From assembly GCA_964652205.1 (NCBI GenBank), contig CAZZAO010000013.1, positions 1 to 58,256 of the forward strand: a DNA stretch of 58,256 bases, given 5' to 3'. A model generated the notes under the pieces. That model had not been told where the DNA came from, made no database searches, and saw nothing but the letters and a program-made list of their open reading frames with translations. Within the stretch, counting starts at the first letter, position 1, and each line of letters starts with the position of its first letter. The DNA is from ZC4RG36 sp964652205 (GTDB lineage: Bacteria; Chloroflexota; Anaerolineae; Aggregatilineales; Phototrophicaceae). Shown here piece after piece: positions 37,172 through 44,991 of this stretch. The translations under genes and the position numbers were made by a program.

Positions 37172-38527
37172 TTACGGCGTCGCCTCGGCAGTGGCGGCAG
37201 CCGTCGTTTCGACCGTCGCGGCAGGCACAGCCTCAGCGGTGGCGGCGCTGGTCGCTTCAGCAGTCGCCTCGAAGGTCGGGATGACGATGGACGGCGTCGA
37301 TGGAATGACCGGAACCGGCGTCGGCGTGGTCGCGGACGGGTCGGGGGCGATGTCGAGCGCCGGGAGAATCCAGAAGGTGTCGACAACTTCGGCCAACTGC
37401 GCGTCGGCGCTGACCGCGACCGGTGTGGCTTCGGCAGTAGCGGCAGCCGTCGCTTCCGGCGTCGCGGCGGACGCCTGCGCGGTCTTACGCAGCGCGTTTA
37501 GATCAACGTTATTGCCCGCGAAGCGCAGGTTGGCGGCATAGAGCGTGCTGTTCGGCCCGTTGAGCAGCATGGCGACGGCGCTGCGCGAGTCACCATCGAC
37601 GGTGGCGTAGCTGTAGGCGACCGAGAAGCCGCTGGCATCGCCGTGCGTGACTGGCTCAACGCTCAGGATGGTCGCGCCGGGCTGAAGGTTATCGACCCAC
37701 TGGCTGGCGGCGGCCTCGTCGGCGAGGGTGACGCTGGCCTGCGTCTCGACGCGCATCTCCGTGCCGTCCACCGAGGTGATACTGGCCGGGCTGCCGGGAG
37801 CGGAGTCGGCGACAACCCACGAGGCGGGATAGCGGATGATGCCGTGCGAAACCGTGTCGTAGTACGACGTCCACTCAAACGGCGTGCCGTAGAACTGCTT
37901 GAACGGCGTAATGGCCTTCGAGAGCTGGCCGACCAGATACACCAGCATGTCGGTGGCGTTGTAGGGCGTGACCACGCGGACGTTGTAAATCCACTGGCCG
38001 TCAGTCCACGATAGCTGACGGGCGACGTACTGCTGGTTGTTGAGCGACAGGTTGAAGTCGATAACGAGCTGATCGCCGTCGTGCTTGCGCGAGGTTTCCG
38101 TCCAGGTGCCGTAGCGCGCCCAACTGGCGTTCAGGTAATTTCGGTCGTTGCGGGCATCCAACTGGTCGATGGTCGTGACCGGCGGCGTCGGCTGCTCGAC
38201 CGAGACTTCGATGATGCTCAATGTCTGCTGATTGAACATCGTCACGCCCGCACGTCCAGCGTCGGAAATCGGGGTCAGTGGCAGCCACCCGGTCGGCTGA
38301 CCGACGGTGAACAGGCCGCTGGGATGCAGGTAGACCTGCTTGAAGCTGACACCGCTGAAATCGGTCATCGGAGCAGGGACAGTCGCCGTAGGAACCGTGG
38401 TCGGTTCGAGCTGCGTGGTTGCCTGCGTTGCCTCCTGGCTAAGAAATGGAGCGACCACGCCCATTGCCATGACGAAGGCCATAAAAATAAAGAAGGCAAC
38501 CGTGATTTTACTCTGGGTTTTTTGCAT
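37172..38527 (-). CDS. Secreted/membrane-anchored protein with two PsbP-like modules
   Basis: A 451-residue protein with an N-terminal hydrophobic segment (VAFFIFMAFVMAMGVVAPFL) and a Thr/Pro-rich linker. Two modules resemble the PsbP/DUF1795-like fold: about 60-200, starting LHPSGLFTVGQPTGWLPL, and about 215-345, starting HGIIRYPASWVVADS. Such 'YPAGW'-type modules occur in many Chloroflexota surface proteins, including the one at 48718. The C-terminus is a ~90-residue Ala/Thr/Pro/Glu-rich low-complexity tail of 'ATAEATP' units, whose DNA is correspondingly repetitive. Function unknown. Terminated by the strong hairpin at 37119. Confidence 0.85.
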   Translation of the reverse strand: MQKTQSKITVAFFIFMAFVMAMGVVAPFLSQEATQATTQLEPTTVPTATVPAPMTDFSGVSFKQVYLHPSGLFTVGQPTGWLPLTPISDAGRAGVTMFNQQTLSIIEVSVEQPTPPVTTIDQLDARNDRNYLNASWARYGTWTETSRKHDGDQLVIDFNLSLNNQQYVARQLSWTDGQWIYNVRVVTPYNATDMLVYLVGQLSKAITPFKQFYGTPFEWTSYYDTVSHGIIRYPASWVVADSAPGSPASITSVDGTEMRVETQASVTLADEAAASQWVDNLQPGATILSVEPVTHGDASGFSVAYSYATVDGDSRSAVAMLLNGPNSTLYAANLRFAGNNVDLNALRKTAQASAATPEATAAATAEATPVAVSADAQLAEVVDTFWILPALDIAPDPSATTPTPVPVIPSTPSIVIPTFEATAEATSAATAEAVPAATVETTAAATAEATP

Positions 38528-38717
38528 GAACTCGGACTCCGCTAGGCAGGTGCAAACCGGGCGAATGATACCTTAAAACTTGACCGCTGTTAAGACACAC
38601 TCCGCCAGGGTGAATCCCGATTGGCGCAGCATGGTAAACTAGAGACTGTCGAGCCGTCTTCCACGCTTGCCGACCGGCTCCGCGCCTTCGGATGACTCAG
38701 TGATGGTGAGCCGTTCC

Positions 38718-39305
38718 ATGCCTGAACAGAATGTCGTTGAGCCGCTGCCGTTCGAGTCGCTGACCAGAGCTAACATCGAGCATAAGCTCCCCGGCTGGTA
38801 TGGCCGCTGGCGCGGGCAGATTCATGCCTGGGTGACGCAGCATTCCGACGCCACTGTCGCCAGCCTGCTGACGCTGCTGCCTGATCTGCTGGTGCTGACG
38901 GTGCGGCTGGCAAAAGACCCGCGCGTTCCCCTGTTTGCCAAAGCACAGTTGGCGCTGGCGGCGGCTTACGTCATCAGCCCGATTGATTTTCTGCCTGAAG
39001 CGGCGCTCGGCATCCTCGGCCTGAGCGATGACCTGACGGTGCTGGCGCTGGTACTCTACTGGCTGCAAAGCATGAACAGGATCGACCGCGAGGCGCTGCG
39101 TGATAATTGGCCCGGAGATGGGCAGGCCGAGGCCATCATCGACAACGTCCACGGGCGAATTATGGCCGAGCGCGATCAGATTCTCTCGCACGGCGTCTGG
39201 CAGAAAATTGAGCGGCGCTTCAGCCCCGCGCGCCGTGAGCAGCGTTCACGTCATCTGAGCGGCCCACTCAAGCGTCTGCGCCGAAAACAGGGAGAGCCGA
39301 CATGA
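38718..39305 (+). CDS. DUF1232 (YkvA-like) membrane protein
   Basis: A ~195-residue protein with the DUF1232 signature in its centre: LAAAYVISPIDFLPEAALGILGLSDDLTVLALVLYW, normally spanning two membrane helices with the conserved Pro-Ile-Asp-x-x-Pro and Asp-Asp pair. The rest is polar; the C-terminus is very basic (RREQRSRHLSGPLKRLRRKQG). Function of the family is unknown. The ATG at 38718 has GGTGAG upstream; an ATG 15 bases earlier is also possible. Its stop overlaps the start of the next gene as ATGA, so the two are co-translated. Confidence 0.8.
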   Translation: MPEQNVVEPLPFESLTRANIEHKLPGWYGRWRGQIHAWVTQHSDATVASLLTLLPDLLVLTVRLAKDPRVPLFAKAQLALAAAYVISPIDFLPEAALGILGLSDDLTVLALVLYWLQSMNRIDREALRDNWPGDGQAEAIIDNVHGRIMAERDQILSHGVWQKIERRFSPARREQRSRHLSGPLKRLRRKQGEPT

Positions 39306-39838
39306 CCGACTCGGAAGGTCGCTATGTCGAGATCATGCGCCGGATCGCCGAGCGCAAGGCACAGCAGGCCGCCGCGCCGAAGAAACAGGCGCGTGAGGGA
39401 CTGGCGCACATCCTCGACGACGTCGATGCTTTCGGCAAGCTCGAAATGATTCAGCGCTCGAAGGCCGCGCGCAGGCTCTGCTGGGGGCCAGCGGTTGTCG
39501 GCGCGATCACGCCGTCGCCGTGGGCAGGCGTCGTCATCTGGCGGCGCGGCAGCGGCTACCACGACTACAAGCAGATTCAACTGATCGGCATCTGGGCGTT
39601 CAGCGGCGAGAACGGGACGCCGATTCTGACGGTCGGCTCGAAGATGCTGGCCTACACGGCGCGCGGCTACGAGGCCGAAGCCTACCATAAGCTGATCCGC
39701 AGGCACTTCAACATCTACTACCGCGACGACGGCAGCCCGCCGCCGCCGACAGGCCGCCGCTTCACGCTGGCCTACGACCCGGCACACCGGCTCGAAATCC
39801 GCGAGACGCTCATCGGTCCGCTGCGCTCACTGCTGTAA
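39302..39838 (+). CDS. Conserved-looking cytoplasmic protein of unknown function
   Basis: A 178-residue protein with no family I recognise. It has a helical N-terminal third (EIMRRIAERKAQQAAAPKKQ), a central beta-type stretch with several Trp/Tyr/Gly (GVVIWRRGSGYHDYKQIQLIGIWAFSGE) and a C-terminal YRDDGSPPPPTGRRFTLAYDP. No signal peptide or membrane segment. Its ATG overlaps the stop of the DUF1232 gene (ATGA), so it is presumably a functional partner of that membrane protein. Confidence 0.7.
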   Translation: MTDSEGRYVEIMRRIAERKAQQAAAPKKQAREGLAHILDDVDAFGKLEMIQRSKAARRLCWGPAVVGAITPSPWAGVVIWRRGSGYHDYKQIQLIGIWAFSGENGTPILTVGSKMLAYTARGYEAEAYHKLIRRHFNIYYRDDGSPPPPTGRRFTLAYDPAHRLEIRETLIGPLRSLL

Positions 39839-39893
39839 GTCGGCATTTTGCTCGTATCATAGAAGTAGAGATACGAGACGGTCTGGAGTCATC

Positions 39894-40151
39894 ATGAGCG
39901 CGCTTGAACAGGAAATCCTCGAAAAGTTCCGCCTGCTGGATGAAAACGCTCGACGTCGTGCGTTTCAGCAAATGAGGTGGGAATTTCCTGCTGAAGCTGC
40001 GATATTGCCTGGTTCTAACAATCCAACGTCGCCTGAGGAGTTTTTGGAATGGGCGCGTGAGTTTCGTGCGCACTTACGTGCCAAATATGGCGACCGTGAA
40101 ATTCCAAGCTCTACCGAGATGCTTAATGAGCTTAGGAATAGTACAGAATGA
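39894..40151 (+). CDS. Antitoxin-like small protein 1 (tandem pair)
   Basis: An 85-residue protein opening SALEQEILEKFRLLDENARR, a start typical of the small DNA-binding or antitoxin-like proteins that sit upstream of PIN-domain toxins in Chloroflexota and cyanobacteria. The second half, EEFLEWAREFRAHLRAKYGD followed by MLNELRN, matches the second half of the next gene's product. The DNA is noticeably AT-richer than the flanking genes. Its stop overlaps the next start as ATGA. No toxin follows. Identification is by pattern, not by any measured similarity. Confidence 0.6.
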   Translation: MSALEQEILEKFRLLDENARRRAFQQMRWEFPAEAAILPGSNNPTSPEEFLEWAREFRAHLRAKYGDREIPSSTEMLNELRNSTE

Positions 40152-40375
40152 AGACCTTTGGTCAGGAAACGCCAGACGAGGGAAATTTCTCCAGCGTGCT
40201 TGAGCCAGAAATTTCGCTGGCCGAATGGCTCGAACAGGCAGCGGTTTTGCGTGAGGAGATGGCAGCGAAGTATGACCCAATGCCATTCTCTTTTGCTGAA
40301 CTATTGAACAAAATCCGCGAAGAACGCGACAACCAAATTCTGGATAACATCCGTAATGCAGGCCATCCGACTTAG
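40148..40375 (+). CDS. Antitoxin-like small protein 2 (tandem pair)
   Basis: A 75-residue protein homologous in its second half to the gene before it: AEWLEQAAVLREEMAAKYDP then ELLNKIREERDNQILDN, against EEFLEWAREFRAHLRAKYGD then MLNELRN. The KIREERDNQ ending resembles the C-terminal toxin-neutralising tails of VapB-like antitoxins. It is translationally coupled (ATGA) to antitoxin-like protein 1, and its end overlaps the start of a truncated Nudix frame. Low-GC like its neighbour. A toxin gene is missing where one would be expected. Confidence 0.6.
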   Translation: MKTFGQETPDEGNFSSVLEPEISLAEWLEQAAVLREEMAAKYDPMPFSFAELLNKIREERDNQILDNIRNAGHPT

Positions 40376-40493
40376 CGTCGCGGCGCTGATCTTCAACGCC
40401 GACGGCGCGGCCTTCAGAGTCAGCAGCGAGCGCGGCTGCCGCGAGTTCCCCGGCGGCAGGATTGAGTTCGGCGAGGCGCTCCACGACGCGCTC
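40356..40493 (+). pseudogene. Truncated Nudix hydrolase (5' fragment only)
   Basis: The first ~46 codons read as a Nudix N-terminus: IRLSVAALIFNADGAAF, then FPGGRIEFGEALHDAL, which is the first half of the Nudix box (GX5EX7REUXEEXGU). Thereafter the frame no longer resembles a Nudix protein; the REUXEE half and the rest of the domain are missing. The open frame continues to 40697 only as antisense of the membrane protein gene that ends at 40500. Either a deletion or an assembly join lies near 40490. The ATG lies within the end of the antitoxin-like gene. Confidence 0.65.
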
Positions 40494-40499
40494 GACGCC

Positions 40500-40889
40500 C
40501 TAGACGTCGTCCGCGTCGTCAATGTCGGGGAAAATGCCGTGTCGCTCGTCTTCCCACGGCAGCTGAATGACGCGCGTGCGCGGCTCCAACGGCGGCAGCG
40601 CATCTGGCAGCGGCACAGCGGACGGCGGTTGATTCGGCTGACCGGCGGCCTGCGCCAGCGCGGCGTCGAAATCGAGCGCGTCGGCCTGCGCCTGTAAGTC
40701 GGCGCGGCGACGGCGGCGCGGACTGAGCATCCGCAGTCGTCCGTCGCTGCCCTCGCTCGACCCGAACAGCGACGGCAGCACAACGCGCCCGGTCGAGCGC
40801 AGAAACAGCAGCGCGCCGACCAGAATCACGCCCAGACAGACCACTGCCAGCCCACAAACTGCCACCGTTACCAGACTGTTTTCCGGCAT
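40500..40889 (-). CDS. Single-pass membrane protein of unknown function
   Basis: A 129-residue protein: MPENSL and then one transmembrane helix (VTVAVCGLAVVCLGVILVGALLFL), a linker, a basic patch (SPRRRRRADLQAQADAL), a helical Ala/Gln-rich stretch and an Asp-rich end IFPDIDDADDV. No family is recognised. Start is the ATG at 40889 with GGAGTGG upstream. Its stop lies within ~10 bases of the point where the truncated Nudix frame loses similarity, so its true C-terminus could have been altered by the same event. Divergent from the aminotransferase gene. Confidence 0.7.
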   Translation of the reverse strand: MPENSLVTVAVCGLAVVCLGVILVGALLFLRSTGRVVLPSLFGSSEGSDGRLRMLSPRRRRRADLQAQADALDFDAALAQAAGQPNQPPSAVPLPDALPPLEPRTRVIQLPWEDERHGIFPDIDDADDV

Positions 40890-41084
40890 GTTTCCACTCC
40901 GCAAGGACCCGCTGCGCTATTTTAGCACATCTGAGCGCATGAGCGACGGCTGACGACCTTCGGACAATCTGGCGAACAGGTCGGCGCCAGATTAGCGACG
41001 GTGGGTCTAGCCATTGTGGCAGGAAGCGGCGATAATGAGTAAGGTTGTCACCCTGTCACCAATCATTCACAAGGGTCGTCAGAA

Positions 41085-42245
41085 ATGCCGAATTACGTCT
41101 CTCAGACCATCAGCAATATGCCGCCTTCCGGCATCCGCCGCTACTTCGACATCGTCGCCACAATGGACGACGTCGTGACGCTCGGCATCGGCGAGCCGAA
41201 CTTCGTCACGCCCGAACACATCATGGACGCGGGCATCGCCAGCCTGCGTCGTGGCGAGACGGGCTATACCGCGAATTCCGGCACTATCGAGCTGCGCCGT
41301 GCGATCTCCGATTATATTATGCGGCTCTACGGCGTGCGTTACGAGGCGAAGGATCAGATTCTCGTCACCGTCGGCGTCAGCGAGGCGTTCTTTCTGGCGC
41401 TCAGGGCGATTCTCGATCCCGGCGACGAGGTGCTGGTCGTCCAGCCGTGTTTCGTCGCCAACACCGCCGCCGTCGAAATAGCGGGGGGCGTCCCGGTGAC
41501 GGTCGATACCTGGGTCGAGGACGAGTTTCAGGTCACGGGCGCAGCGCTCGAAGCGAAAGTGACGGCGCGGACGAAAGCCATCCTCATCAGCTATCCGAAC
41601 AATCCAACTGGCGCGGTGCTTTCGCGCGAGCGGCTGCTCGAAATCGCCGCTGTCGCCGAGAAGCATGATCTGGTCGTCGTCTCCGACGAGATTTACGAGC
41701 GGCTGGTCTATGGCGTCGAACATACCTGCTTCTCCTCGCTGCCCGGCATGTTCGACCGGACGATTCTCCTCAGCGGCATGAGCAAGACATTCGCCATGAC
41801 CGGCTGGCGGATCGGCTACGCCTGCGCGCCTGCGCCGTTGATGGAAGCCATGCATAAACTGCATCAATACCTCATCATGTCCGCGCCGACGATGGGGCAG
41901 GCAGCAGCCCTCGAAGCGCTGGCCCACGGCGAAGAGGATGTCGAGTCGATGCGCCAGGCCTATGACCGCCGCCGCCAGAAACTGGTCGGCGGCTTCAACG
42001 CGCTAGGGCTAACCTGCTTTGAGCCGCGCGGCGCGTTCTACGCCTTTCCGTTGATTGCCGCGACGGGCCTGAGCGACGTGGAATTTTGCGACCGACTGCT
42101 CTACGAGGAACGGGTTGCGGTTGTCCCCGGCAGCGCCTTTGGGCAGAGCGGCACAGGCTTCGTCCGCGCCAGCTACACCAACAGCGATGAGAACATCGAC
42201 AAGGCGCTGGAACGGCTGACGCGCTTTATGAGGAACCACGGCTAA
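41085..42245 (+). CDS. Class I/II pyridoxal-phosphate aminotransferase
   Basis: A 386-residue fold-type I aminotransferase. Family landmarks are LGIGEPNFVTPEHI, the Y-x-x-NSG motif YTANSGTIELRRAI, ILISYPNNPTGAVL (Asn-Pro-Thr-Gly), VVVSDEIYERLVY (Asp and Tyr at the cofactor), and the lysine Schiff-base site LSGMSKTFAMTGWRIGY. The last Arg-containing segment (FVRASYTNSDENI) binds the substrate carboxylate. It looks like an aspartate/aromatic or broad-range aminotransferase of the PatA/AspC group; donor and acceptor cannot be fixed. Followed by a strong terminator. Confidence 0.92.
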   Translation: MPNYVSQTISNMPPSGIRRYFDIVATMDDVVTLGIGEPNFVTPEHIMDAGIASLRRGETGYTANSGTIELRRAISDYIMRLYGVRYEAKDQILVTVGVSEAFFLALRAILDPGDEVLVVQPCFVANTAAVEIAGGVPVTVDTWVEDEFQVTGAALEAKVTARTKAILISYPNNPTGAVLSRERLLEIAAVAEKHDLVVVSDEIYERLVYGVEHTCFSSLPGMFDRTILLSGMSKTFAMTGWRIGYACAPAPLMEAMHKLHQYLIMSAPTMGQAAALEALAHGEEDVESMRQAYDRRRQKLVGGFNALGLTCFEPRGAFYAFPLIAATGLSDVEFCDRLLYEERVAVVPGSAFGQSGTGFVRASYTNSDENIDKALERLTRFMRNHG

Positions 42246-42274
42246 CATTTTCGACCTCCTAATTGAGATAGAAT

Positions 42275-42306
42275 AAAGATGGGCTGCAAATGCAGCCCAT
42301 CTTTTT
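42275..42306 (+). terminator. Intrinsic terminator after the aminotransferase gene
   Basis: AAAGATGGGCTGCA and TGCAGCCCATCTTT are perfect inverted copies with two bases between, followed by TTTT. Confidence 0.92.
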
Positions 42307-42464
42307 ATGGTTTAGCACGACTACGTTTCGTTTATTCGGGGAACTATCGGGCATAGAATAAATGGGGTGGGCTATAAGGACGACGAATGGTTCGATAGCC
42401 GTCGCTTCATCGAGCCGCTATCCTTCGGCACTTTGTTGTTACTCTGCTCAAAGGGGCTGCCTGA

Positions 42465-44909
42465 ATGCCTTCCGCAGCGTCAGAGAAGCCGCTCATCCTC
42501 GTCTTAGATGACGATGCCGAGTCCGCGCGTTATCTCCACCAGACTCTCCTGAAGGAAGATCTGGCGGTCGAGGGGACGACTTACGAGCACTGTCTTGAGG
42601 CGTGCGCGCGCCTTCAACCGGACGCTGTCCTGCTGAGCGCCACACTGCGCCAGGGCGACCCGTTCAAGCTGTGTTCCGAGCTGAACGAGCTGGCCGATGC
42701 CGACTCGCCAGCGGTCATTATCATGACGCCGGATGACGGCGAACTGATCGCCGACGCGCAGGCCGCCGGGGCGGATGAACTGCTGCTGCGTCCGCTGCGC
42801 AGCCCGTTGATTAAGCAGGCCGTCCGTCGCCAGATCGAGATTGCCCGCCTGCGCCGCGTCCAGCGCGAGTCAGCGCGCTCGCAGGCGCTCGAAAATGCCC
42901 TGCTCGACTCAGAAGAGCGTTACCGCGTGCTGGTCGAGACGTTTGGCGATATTTTCTTCAACATCACCCCTGACCTGCACACCACCTACTTCAACCCGAC
43001 GTTCGAGAAAGTCACCGGCTGGTCGCGCCATGAATGGATTGACCAGCCGCTGCTGTCGCTCGTCTACGCCGACGACCAGCCGACCGCTGTGGAGATGTTC
43101 GAACGCTTGCAGCAGGGCGAGCCACAACCCCCGGTCGAACTGCGCTTTTATACCGCCAGCGGCGAAATTCACTATGGCGAGTTTACCGCCCAGCCAGAAT
43201 ATCAGCGCCGGACACTGCTCGGCATCTGGGGGACGATCCGTGACATCACCGAGCGCAAGCTGGCTGAAGTGGCGGAACACGAACAGCGGGAACTGGCTGA
43301 TTCGCTCCGCGATACGGCGACGGCGCTCAACCGCACGCTCGATCTCGACAAGTTATTTTCGATCCTGCTGACGCAGGTCGCGCGTGTCGTTCCGAACGAC
43401 TCGTCGAATATTATGCTGATCGAGGACGGCATCGCCCGCGTCGTCCGCTCGCAAGGCTATCAGGCGCGCGGCATCGAGCCGGAAGTGCGTGCGATTCGCT
43501 TTCTGATCGAAGACACGCCGAATATGCGCTGGATGGCGCAGACGGGCGAAGCGCTGTTTTTGTCCGACGTGCGCGGCTACACAGGCTGGGTCAAGACGCC
43601 ATCGACCGACTGGGTACGCTCGCATGTCGGCGTCCCGATCAGCATCGACGAGCGCGTGATCGGCTTCATCAATCTGGACAGCGCCATCGTCGATAGTTTC
43701 ACGCCCGCTGACGTCGAGCACCTTCAGTCATTTGCCAGTCAGGCCGCCGTCGCCATTCGCAACGCCAACCTCTACAACGCGCTCCGGCGGCAGGCCGACG
43801 AACTGGAGACGCGGGTGGCCGAGCGCACCGCCGAAGTCGTCCGCGAGCGCGCCCAGTTGCGCGCCATTCTCGACTCAATGAACGAGGGCGTGATCTACGA
43901 CGAAAAGCTGCGCGTCCTCTACATTAACGAGGCGCTGACCGAGATGACCGGCTACACAATCGACGAATGGCACGGCTATCTCGATACGCTCAAAAGCGAT
44001 GCGATGACGCAGGACAGCCTCGACGACATGACGCGCCAGTTGTTCGACACCATCGCGGCAGGCCACCCCTGGACGCAGGAAATGCGGATTCGGCGCAAGG
44101 ACGGCATCGAGTTCGACGCCAACCTGACCAGCACCCACGTCAGCGATAGTCGCGGACAGGTCATCGGCTCGGTCACGGTCATCCGCGACGTCAGCCAGGA
44201 AAAGGCGCTGGCCGACCAGAAGGCTCGCTTCGTCGCGCACGCTTCACATGAGCTGCGGACGCCAATCACCAACCTCAAGACGCGCCTCTATCTGCTTCAG
44301 CGCCAGCCGGAGCGCCTGCCCGACCACCTGAAGATTCTCAACGAAGTGACGGAGCGGATGCGTAATCTGGTCGAAGACCTGCTCGACGTCTCGCGCTTCG
44401 AGAGCGGCGTCATCTCACTCCGCCGGGAAGAAATCGAGCTGCAGGCGCTGGTTCTGGACGTCGTGCAGATGCAGCAGGCCGAAGCGGCGCAGAAAGACAT
44501 CCTCGTGAGATCGCGCCTGCCGCCAGAGCCGGTCTACATTCAGGCCGACCATGATCGCTTCGTGCAGGTCGTAACCAATCTGCTCGTCAACGCCATCAAC
44601 TACACGCCTGCCCGCGGCCATGTCGAGGTCGAGGTCGCTCTGCGCGATAACTCGGTGTTCGTCGTCGTCAGCGATGACGGCATCGGGATCAGCGAAGAAC
44701 ACATGCCCTATCTGTTTCAGGCGTTCTACCGCGCTGATACCCGCCCCGGCGGCACCGGCCTCGGCCTGAGCATCAGCCGTCAGATCGTCGAGCTGCACGG
44801 CGGCGAGATCACCGTCGAAAGCCAGCCCGGTCAGGGCAGCCGCTTCAGCGTGCGCCTGCCCATCGGCGATCCGCGCCACATCATCGCGCCCGTTCGCGGG
44901 TCAATTTGA
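42465..44909 (+). CDS. Multi-sensor histidine kinase with degenerate receiver domain
   Basis: An 814-residue cytoplasmic kinase with domains in this order: receiver-like (about 8-130), PAS with PAC (about 150-270), GAF (about 290-445, preceded and followed by helix), second PAS (about 465-580), HisKA with His595 in HASHELRTPITNLKTRL, and HATPase_c with NLLVNAINYTPARG, DDGIGI and GGTGLGLSI. The receiver keeps its acidic pocket (LDDDAE, 15-17) but has Ser58 where the phosphoacceptor Asp should be (VLLSATL) and Arg109 for the usual Lys (LLLRPL), so it should not be phosphorylated normally. No transmembrane segment is seen. No response regulator lies beside it; the output partner is elsewhere. 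Confidence 0.92.
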   Translation: MPSAASEKPLILVLDDDAESARYLHQTLLKEDLAVEGTTYEHCLEACARLQPDAVLLSATLRQGDPFKLCSELNELADADSPAVIIMTPDDGELIADAQAAGADELLLRPLRSPLIKQAVRRQIEIARLRRVQRESARSQALENALLDSEERYRVLVETFGDIFFNITPDLHTTYFNPTFEKVTGWSRHEWIDQPLLSLVYADDQPTAVEMFERLQQGEPQPPVELRFYTASGEIHYGEFTAQPEYQRRTLLGIWGTIRDITERKLAEVAEHEQRELADSLRDTATALNRTLDLDKLFSILLTQVARVVPNDSSNIMLIEDGIARVVRSQGYQARGIEPEVRAIRFLIEDTPNMRWMAQTGEALFLSDVRGYTGWVKTPSTDWVRSHVGVPISIDERVIGFINLDSAIVDSFTPADVEHLQSFASQAAVAIRNANLYNALRRQADELETRVAERTAEVVRERAQLRAILDSMNEGVIYDEKLRVLYINEALTEMTGYTIDEWHGYLDTLKSDAMTQDSLDDMTRQLFDTIAAGHPWTQEMRIRRKDGIEFDANLTSTHVSDSRGQVIGSVTVIRDVSQEKALADQKARFVAHASHELRTPITNLKTRLYLLQRQPERLPDHLKILNEVTERMRNLVEDLLDVSRFESGVISLRREEIELQALVLDVVQMQQAEAAQKDILVRSRLPPEPVYIQADHDRFVQVVTNLLVNAINYTPARGHVEVEVALRDNSVFVVVSDDGIGISEEHMPYLFQAFYRADTRPGGTGLGLSISRQIVELHGGEITVESQPGQGSRFSVRLPIGDPRHIIAPVRGSI

Positions 44910-44991
44910 CGCGCGAACCAGCGCGGACGCCTGAGCCTCCATAGCGGCGGGAAACCTCCGCTCAAAACAGGGATTTATAACCGGCGTTCGT

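Noticed and set aside
41079..41927. Minus-strand frame over the aminotransferase gene
   Set aside because: It is antisense to the complete PLP-enzyme motif set and shows only shadow composition.
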